This document shows positions 1 through 9,000 of a stretch of 9,407 nt of DNA, in pieces. The notes beneath the pieces were generated by a model. It searched no databases. It was not told the DNA's origin and worked only from the letters and a program-made list of their open reading frames with translations. A program made the position numbers and the translations under genes. The stretch covers positions 1-9,407 of the forward strand of contig VMTI01000106.1 in assembly GCA_013791675.1 (NCBI GenBank). The letters run 5' to 3'. This DNA is from a bacterium (GTDB lineage Bacteria; CG03). Each line of letters begins with the position of its first letter. The stretch's first letter is position 1.

Positions 1-94
1 AAGAAAATAATAAACATCCCCCTGCAAACAGCCACGCAACATAAACACAACGCAAGGCGCTGCGGCTGCATTTGTTAAGAGTCAATTTATTCAT
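1..94 (-). CDS. Start of a second exported or membrane protein (partial, runs off the left edge)
   Basis: The ATG lies at 94-92 and overlaps the TGA of the upstream giant gene in the arrangement ATGA. Thirty-one codons are visible before the window ends. A GGGGGA run seven bases before the ATG, inside the end of the giant gene, can serve as ribosome site, so translation is probably coupled. The product opens MNKLTLNKCSRSALRC, with Lys3, Lys8, Arg11 and Arg15, and then turns hydrophobic (VYVAWLFAGGCLLFS). That is the layout of a signal peptide or N-terminal membrane anchor. An AGGC sits in the hydrophobic stretch, but it is a poor lipobox because position -3 is Ala rather than Leu or Val. The first five residues, MNKLT, are the same as those of the giant protein. 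The family cannot be named from 31 residues; the overlap suggests it works with or was co-inherited with the giant protein. Confidence 0.75.
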   Translation of the reverse strand, partial: MNKLTLNKCSRSALRCVYVAWLFAGGCLLFS

Positions 95-3000
95 GGGCTT
101 TCCCCCGCGGTGATCGTCACCGTAATTTTTTCCTGTTTGGATGTGTACACGCTTGTGGGCATATCAAGTCTCAGCCAGAGAGTTCTTTCCTCCTGTTTTG
201 GAACGGTTGCTCCTTTCTGACTACCGTCATAAGTGTATCTCTCGTCGCCGCTTGTTTGATTTACAGCCGTCACCGTGTCTTGAACCACAAAATAACCTGA
301 CTCCGGCCTTGCCCCGTGGAAGAGCCCGTAAAGTATAAAGCGATTATACCCGACAGTCGTATCTGTGGACTTCCACACAGAAGGAGAACTGTCAAAAAGG
401 GTTATGGAAGAAACTCTCATAGAATAATCTTCATCCACATTTCCGGTATTCGTTACGGTGATTCCGGAAGCAGTAACAGAGGAACCGCTTAAGTTCACCT
501 CGCCGAAATTATAGGTATTCGTTGAAACGGAAATACCGATGATGCTGACGACGCAGGCGGTAGAGCCGTTGGAAATTCCCGACCAGTTTCCGGGGGCGTT
601 TATTCCCGTCGCCTCGTCCCTCGTCCAGATGCGGAAATAATATGTCACCCCGCCGTGAAGCCCCGAAATTGTCTTCGCGTGTTCGGAAAGAGCCGCGCAG
701 GATGTGTCAATCAGAAACTCGTATTTATCGTATTCATCCGTCCATCCGGCAGACGCCGTTGTCCAGTCAACCGTTGAAATTGTTGAATATCTTATTTTCC
801 ACTGTCCGCCCGTGATGCTTCCATTAGTGCCGTCGTCGCCGGGAGCAATCCACGAGAGCTGAATATCGCCATCGTCAATAGCAAGCGCCGAAAGCGTCGT
901 AATTGCCGCGGGCGCCACCCTGCAGTATGCCGTCGCGCCCACTGATATAGGCGACCAGTTTGTAATCTCGTCGCCCGTCCATATTCTGAAATAATATGTC
1001 GTCTCAAAAATCAGCCCGCTCGTTGAATACGCGGAAACGCTCTGCGCCGAAATCGCCGAGGTCGCTATTTCCACATTATAAGTCGCCTCACTTCCCCACG
1101 CCATTGCCGTATAAGTGGCATACTGAATCCTGAATTTGGAACCCGACGCGAAACGCCCTATTCTGTAATCGTCGCCCGCATTTATCCACGAAAGGTTTAT
1201 CCGCCCCGCAACCGAAGTCGTTGACGCCGTGAAACTTGTCACCGCTGCCGGCGCGATAGAATCAGCGGGAGCTGTTGTCTTCGGAAAATTCATACTGGCG
1301 GATTCATTAGCGCCATCGGAATTATTTGATATTTCCGTCAGAGTGTCCCACGCCGCCCCGTTCCATCTTTGAGAATACACATAATTTGCGGTATCCAGCG
1401 TTATTAGGAAGATATCGTCTGAAGCGTCGTCGGGCGCAAGCTGAATCCATTTTATCTGGGCGTTGATTGGATTTTGCGAGCCATTTTGCGTCGCCCACAC
1501 ACCGTTTATGTATGTTTTGCCGGCTGGTGTTGCCCCGGCAGTGACTCCTATATCTGCCCAAACAATTAATCCTTCGCCCGATGTTTTTTCAAAACTTACA
1601 GCAACTGCTCGGGCAGTAAGACCACCGCCGGCGGTACCATCAAATTCCGTTCCATTCATCCAGACATTTGAAGTTGAAGAAAAAACCTCAGCGTTTATAT
1701 CCGTGCTATTGTCAAAAGTGCCTATCATTATCTCGTTGTTCTTTGGATTCGCCGCCGCCTTAATCCAGCGTGCGTCTCCCACAGCGGAATGATTGTGCGA
1801 AGTTTCTGCGGCGGCCGACCACGACGAACCGTCCCATGTTTTATATTTCGGTTTGGTTGTCGCAGTATCTACCCACACAACAAAAGCCACGCCCGCCGAC
1901 TGAGCGTAAGCGATGTCAAAGGGCTGCGCTGCATTGGCGGTGGCTCTCCCTGTTAAAAGATTCTGACTGTTTCCAAAAGCCGAACCGTTCCAAACAGCGG
2001 CATATATGTTGCCGGAGTCATCCGAATAAACAAGTGTTATTTCATCAGAACCGGGTTTGGCCTCAAGACGCATCCACTGGATTCCGCCAACCTTATCGCC
2101 GACGGCGTCCGGGCCGTTCACCGCAGATATGCTTGTGCCGTCCCAGGTTACAAAATATATTCCATCGGAGTCGCCGTGATCCCTGTAAACAATCAGCGCC
2201 TCACCCGATGTCTGTTCATAAGCGGCGTCAAAAACTCTTTTTGTTGTAATACCCACATCTAATTCAATAACCCCTTTCGTTCCCCATCCGCCGGAAGGTG
2301 TATAAGTTGAAACATATAACCTGAACACTGTGCCCGTTTTTTCAACCGTCACCATCAACGCTTCATCGCCCGCAGGATTCATCCTTACCACCTTCGGCGG
2401 CGTCACAATACCTCCGACGTCAACGGCGCTCAATTCTCCCGCCCACGCCGAACCGTCCCAATAACGGTATTTTGGAATCTGCTGGGGGGCGGGACTCGTC
2501 GCCGAGGAATAATACACCAGCATGCCTTCCACCGTCGCAGGCGGAGGCGTTATATACGCCCAGGCCGTCGCGGCGTTTGAAATCGCCGACCAGTTCGGCT
2601 GCTCGTCAGCCGTCCATATCCTGAAATAATAGGTCACGCCTTCAAGCAAACCCGCTATCGTTTTTGTGTAAGTCTGTGATAAGTAAATATTTGCGCAGGA
2701 GGAGCTGACGTAATTGGAAATATAATTCCAGCCGCCTTTGTCGGCGGCGTCAGTCCGTGAAGAATATTTAATCCTGAATTCTCCCAAGCTTATCGTGCCC
2801 GTCGTACCGTCGTCCCCCGGGGATGTCCATGTCAAATTTATCGCGCCGGCGCTTGACCCCGTCAGCGCTGAAAGCGAAGTGATTGCCGCAGGCGCGCTTG
2901 ACGTCGGAAGCGACCAGCTCAATGAATTGATATTCGCCGCGGTGCCCGGCCAGACCGACCAGTTATCACTATTATCTTTTGTCCTTACCGCAAAAAAGTA

Positions 3001-6000
3001 TGTCGTGCCTTCCAAAAAGCCCGTCAGGATTTTCAATGTCTCAGCGCCCGGCGTCGCCGCCGGTGTAAAAGTTCCCCATGTTGACACCCAGCTCGCGTAA
3101 AAGTCCACCGGACCTATGTATTTTGTTGAGTATTTTACAAGATACTGCCCGCCGCTGTTATCGCCGCTCGCACCGTCATCGCCCGGCGCCGTCCACTTGA
3201 GTTTTATCCGCCCGCCGAGATTGCTCCCCTCCGCCAGCGCCGTCAGGTCGGAAATAGCCGCAGGCGCCGTAATATCCGGCACAGTTATTTTAAGAGGATA
3301 GGCGGCGTCGAAACACTGATAGTTAAGCGACGCATTATTCTCGACTTCCGTTATCGTTCCCCACGTGGAACCGTCCCACTTCTGGACGTTCACCGCACTG
3401 TGAGTGTCCGAATGAACAAGCATTACCGCGTCCGAATCATCGTCGGGCGCCAGACGCACCCACCTTACATAGGCGCCGTCGGGAATAGGCGTCGCCAAAG
3501 CCTGCGTATTCCAGGAACCTGCTGTAAATGTTCTGTATGCGGCGGTGCATGTATTGACTGTATAAACGGCTATTCCGTCTCCCGAAGAACTCTCCCATGC
3601 GAGGTCGTAATACTGCCCATCGTCGTCCGGCAGATTGACGTTCAGTTCAACAGCGCTTCCCCATGATGTTCCGTTCCACACAGCGGCATCCAAATCCAGC
3701 GTTGAACTTTCAACCGTTCCCAGTAAAATATTTTTTGAACCCGGACATGCGGCAAGCCTTATCCAGTAGCCGTTTGAAACAGAAATAGCAAGCGCCCCCA
3801 TACCAACAGCTGTCTGCGCGGCCCATGAACTTCCGTCCCATATTCTATAATAATTATCCGCGCCGGCCCCCGCCCATACAACCATCCCTCTGCCCGTTAT
3901 CTGCTCCCATGCGATATCAAAACATCTCGCGAGCGTTCCCTCTGTCTCCCATTCTGCGACAATTCCTGAGCCGCTAACCGGCGTTGTATCATCAAGAACT
4001 TGAAATGAAATATCCAAGACGGAGTCCTGGATTCCAAGAAGCATCAAATCCGAACTCGGTTTCGCTTCAAGACGAATCCAGTTTGGAGTTCCTGAACCTC
4101 GTGTAGAAAGATTCAATGTGTATTCGGACGAATAAGAAGACCCGTCCCATTTCATCATCTGGACAGCGTTGCCCAGTGCAATATTATAAACAATAACAGC
4201 ATCGCCTGTCTGCTGTTTATAGGCAATGTCAAAACGTCTTTTATCCGTATAACTTCCATAAGTCGAAAGCTCTTTTATGTTTCCCCAAGTTTTCGTCGTA
4301 TTGTTGTAAATCTGAACATTCAGATGGCCTACGGCGTCCTGAACGCCCAAAATCCACTCATCTCTCGACGGCGCTTTTTTCAGAACATGCCAGCCCGATG
4401 CGGACGATGTAACACCTTTCGCCGAATATTCCCCCGACCACGCCGTCCCAGCCCAGTTTCTGAATGAAGGAAACTGCTGATTGGCGGAAACCGTAGATGA
4501 TGAATAATAAACCATCTGCGCTTCCGCCGACGGGAGGGGATTAACATAAGCATAGGCGGTTGTTTTGTTTGAAAGAGCCGACCAGTTCGGTATCTCGTCC
4601 GCCGTCTCGATATAAAAATAATATGTGACTCCTTCCGTAAGGCCGGTCATTGTTTTTGAATAAATCTCACCCGCCGAAACGTTCGCCGCGATATAATGAG
4701 AGTTTGTCATATCTCCCCATCCGTCGGTTGACTTTGAAGAATATTTTATTAGGAACTGTCCTCCCGATATGCTGTCTGAAAGACCGTTGTCTCCCGGAGA
4801 AGTCCACGTTAAATCTATATCCCCGGGCGAACTTCCCGTTACGGCGTCAATATCGGTGACCGCCGCCGGCGGAATCGAATCCACTTTGACAGCCCAGACG
4901 CTCGGCGACGACGAAAGCGCCCCGCAGGCGTCTCTGGAATAAACCCGCCAATAATACGTGAGGTCGTTTTTCAAATCATTCGGTATCGTCCACGAGGGGC
5001 TTGGCGTTGAGGCAATATTTACGCGGTAACCGTATTCGCCCGCCTGGCTGAGGTCACTCCCGAGGTCTGTGTGCGTCGCGAATTCAATCATATATGATGT
5101 CACATAATCCCCCGAATCGCTGTCAGAACCCGGTGTCCACGAAAGCGGCGGCTTTGTGTCTGTTGAATATTTCCCGTTGTCCGCGGGAGACGGGGCTGAA
5201 GCTTCAACGTCCGGCGCGTTGTTTGAAACCGTACCGTCGGCGGCGATCCTCACTTCCGCCCAGAAATCAATATCCGTATCCGAAATTTCCTCATCCCACG
5301 AGCCCATGCTGCCGTTGTTGTCGTTATAAATACTGCTTACCGTCGACAACCTCGCGATGCTCATTGAATCCAGAGCATCGCAGGTCGCAAAGCCAATGGT
5401 TGTGTTAACGCTATTTGCCCAGCCGGCGAAATTATCATACAGGGAAACAGTAAATCTTGCTGTTTTGTTCCCGCCGAGACCTAAATCGCTCCTGGCAATT
5501 TTGAATTCAGCCGCATCGTTTGTGACGCTGAAATTACACGCGCCACCCCCGTAAGTCGCCGGAGCGTGCCAATTTCCGGCGAATGTCCCCGTCGCTTTTT
5601 CAATCTGGACAAGATAAGTGGCGTCCGTGTAATGAACGATAATGTTCTGCTCCGGAAAATGATTTTTATCGTCATAGCGGCCGTATTCGTCTCCCATTGA
5701 AACAGTCGCCTCGTCCGCAACCCAGTTCATTCCCGAGGACGTTGTATTTGTGTCTATTCCCACCGCGACATACGGATACTGCGTGTCTGTCATATCCGCG
5801 AACTTCACAAGAAAATAAATCGCGTTTGAATCCGCGCAAACTCGTACCTCCCTTAAATCCACGTCGGAATCATGATCGCCGTCCTGTCTCTCTTCCAACG
5901 ACTTGTCGCGCCAAATCCATTCAACACCGCTGATTTGAGAAGTGTTGTCTATTGTCGTGGGACTTCCCGTCCAGTCAGAAGCATCGCCGTCAATTCCCCG

Positions 6001-9000
6001 CAGCTCCGTGATGAATTTGTAATAGCCGACCGTATCCGCGGCGCCGCACCAGTTCGAAATATTTTCGGCATTGTCCTGCGCTCTGACTCTCCAATAATAA
6101 GTTGCATTGTTGCTCAACTGCGTTCCCTGAGTCCATGAAAGCCCCGACTGCCATGCGGATGTCTCATCGGAAGTTCCGTTGAAAGTCGTTGCCGTTGAAA
6201 TACAGAACTGATACTGATAGACGCCGCTCAAAGAATCCGCCGCCGTCCGCGCCGTTAATGACGTTTTCACCGAAATACACACATCATTGTTCGCAGGGGC
6301 GGAACAACCAACGTTCGTGGAAGCCGTGACATCAATTCTCAAATGATAACCGTTTGCCGTGTTTGAGGAGGCGTAAGCGCTTGAGAGACCTCCGTCGTCG
6401 GTCGCCATCACCCTCCAGTACCACGTCCCTTCAGGAATCAGCGCAACAGCTCTCGTCGTCAGGAAATTCGTCGTTCCCTCGGCGAGAGTCGCCGTCGCTG
6501 GAGCGGTCGAATTTATGTAGCAGAACGAAAAATTGCTGTATGTCGAAAACTGGATATTATACTGCAGCAATTCGCTCGAGTCGGGGTCAGTGACCGTGAA
6601 ACTCGCTCTGATTACCTGCTGATTTGTCCAGCTCTCCCATGTGAGAGGTGTCCAGTTCTCTAAATACTGCCCGAATTTTGTCGGAGCATTCGGCGGGTCA
6701 TTAATTGTTATGAATTTCCAGTACCCTGCTGTATCCGCATCTCCGCACCATGCAGAAACATTTCCTACATTATCTTTTGCGCGAACCCGCCAGTAATAGG
6801 TCGTGTCCTGCAAGAGTCCACCGGGGGCGTATGTCAGCCCCGCCTGCCAGCCGGAGGTTTTGTCTCCCGTTCCGTTAAATGCCGAAGTCGTGGAAACCTC
6901 TAATTCATATTGATAAACACCGCTTAATTTATCGACCGCAATAAGAGCGACGAGTGTGGTTGATGTCTCTAAATCAAAAGAATTATTCGCAGGCTTTGAA
7001 CAGCCCACATTGTTCGGCGTTGAAACATCAACCCTGAAATGATAATCGTTTGCCGTATCCGATGAGGCGTATGCTCCTGTCGCTCCGTCGTCATCGGTCG
7101 CCTTAACCCTCCAGTACCACGTCCCTTCAGGAATCAGCGCAACAGCTCTCGTCGTCAGAAAGTTCGTTGTTCCTTCATCCAGCACCGCCGTCGCGGGAGC
7201 GGTTGAATTAATATAGCAGAAAGAATAATCACTGTGGCTTGATATCTGTATGTTAAACTGAAGCTTATCGTCAGTATCAGGGTCGGTCAAAGTAAAACTC
7301 GCCCTCATCACCTGATAATTCGTCCACGCTCCCCAGTTAATTGCCGTCCATGCCTCCGAATACTGACCGAATTTCGTCGGAGCGTCCGGCGCGTTATTTG
7401 CTCCCGCCACGACCGTCACCGTATCGTAATAAACAGCATTCACAAGAGTGCGGACAGTAATCATATCTCCTGCCGGCGCCCATAAAGCGTCCATTGCGCT
7501 GGTGGAAGGCGAAGTAAGCGTAAGTTTTATCAGGCCTTGATAATCATTTGAGTTAATTCCGTTTTCCCTCGCCGTCACAAAAATTCCCGTCTGGTCGCTG
7601 GTAGAAGTAGCCTTGCATATAACCGTCTGCTGATAAGACCCGTTATCCTGAGTGCCGTCCATATTTATTTTGAAATAAAGGGTCGTACCTTCAGTGACTT
7701 CTGTCGTGTTGGTCGCGAAATCGCTCGTTGTTGTAACCACTCCCAGAATTTTCGCCGCCGTAGGGCTGTCACCCCCGTTGTTATCAACTCCTTCGGAAGC
7801 ACACGGGGCAACGTCATCATCGAAAGCCGAAATCGGCGACGGATGTTTATAAGTTTCCGACGAATTATCAATTCTTTCAATTGACTGGTTTGTTGAAGCA
7901 GTTCCTCCGTCAAAAAAAGTACCGTCAACCCATATATTAGCCGTTACCGCGCAGGAATCTACATCAACAGCCGCCAGTGTCCCGTCATAGTCCCACACAA
8001 AAAAATCAACAATTGTTTTTGCCGTTATTGTGTAACTTGAATCATAAAGTTCGCAGGTGCCCGCGCCGGTGCCAAACCAATCCTCATTACTCCCCTTGTA
8101 AACTTCTTTTATCCCCCAGTAATTCGTTCTGTCTGTGCCTGCCTTAGGATGAACAAGGAGCCATGTTCCCGAAGAAATTGACACGTTTGGAAGTTTCATG
8201 TCATACACCGTGGTCATCGCTTCATCCCATGCCCGCATTTTCCAATTGTTAAGACTTATAGAATAATTCGCCGCGTTATACAGTTCAACCCAGTCGTCTA
8301 TATCAGTCGTTAAATTATCATTATAAAAAACTTCGGAAATAACCACCGAATTTCTGCCGGGAAGATCTCTCGCGGGATTCCGCTTGTTTAAAAGCTCACC
8401 CGCGCTGTTTGTCACCTGAACAACATATGGCGTAAGGTCCGAACCGCTTGTTCCTGACGGAAGAAACTGATTTGACAGCGAACCGTCATTGGCAATAACC
8501 ACAAGCAGAGCGATTTTTGCGTTGGCCGGCGCGGTCGTCCACACTTTGGTCGAACAAAGCACAACTTCAAAATCCCCCGTGTTCGCTCCGTCATTACTTA
8601 TGGAGTACGGGGTATACCAGCCGAAATTGCCAAATGATGTTCCCGAAAATTTTGTATTCTCCCCTGAGCCGACCCAGCCCCTCACCCCTTCCACATTATC
8701 ACCTGTATCCGCCGACCAGCCGATACAGAAATCAGGCTTAAAATCAGCATCTGTCCAGGCAACACCGCAATAAGAAGCAGTATTATCTATTGAACCGCTA
8801 TTGTCCACCAGTTCGCTGAGACTTGCCGCGCCTGTTGAATTTGCCGCCTGATAATCCATATCAAAATAAACCAGGATTTCATCTGTGGATTTAAGCCCCG
8901 CATGAAGCCCTATATAAATTTTTCCGCTGTCCCATGTCACATAAAGATTTGTTGACGCGCTGACTCCCCAATCGGTGGTAACCGTCTGTGTCGCTACGCA

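Larger units (their letters stand above)
541..5217 (-). repeat. Long-period super-repeat: [Fn3-Fn3-propeller] twice, then Fn3-Fn3 (residues 1345-2903)
   Basis: Two full units (residues 1345-1994 and 1995-2665) and a partial third unit (2666-2903) follow one another. The second Fn3 of each pair starts at residues 1461, 2119 and 2779, a period of 658-660, and the propeller landmarks repeat at 667-668. In four of the five best-conserved Fn3 modules the second strand carries the signature W(T/I)(S/A)PGD(D/N)G; the one at 2666 reads WINAGDDY. A GG-x-(F/Y/W)-x-(I/V)-(K/R)-Y-S strand follows, and the domain ends with YYFRIWTxDE and NWSxIS. The Fn3 starting at 1345 is more divergent (PPLSWTPGSDSDSGD). 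The period is clear at protein level only. Confidence 0.8.

Noticed and set aside
1..70. Frame starting MQPQRLALCLCC as the downstream gene
   Set aside because: It is in a different frame from the ATGA-overlap start and lacks its own ribosome site. The MNKLT frame has GGGGGA seven bases upstream and couples directly to the giant gene.
1770..2249. Plus-strand frame of 159 codons, along with the other plus-strand frames of 60-120 codons inside the giant gene
   Set aside because: They lie antisense to a well-supported repeat-rich coding sequence, their products are low-complexity Arg/Pro/Ser mixtures without domain patterns, and none has a convincing ribosome site. They are by-products of codon use on the opposite strand.
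541..5217. The regularly spaced repeats as a CRISPR array or DNA minisatellite
   Set aside because: Periodicity is at protein level with diverged codons, and the units are in-frame Fn3 and propeller modules with no identical short repeats separated by unique spacers.
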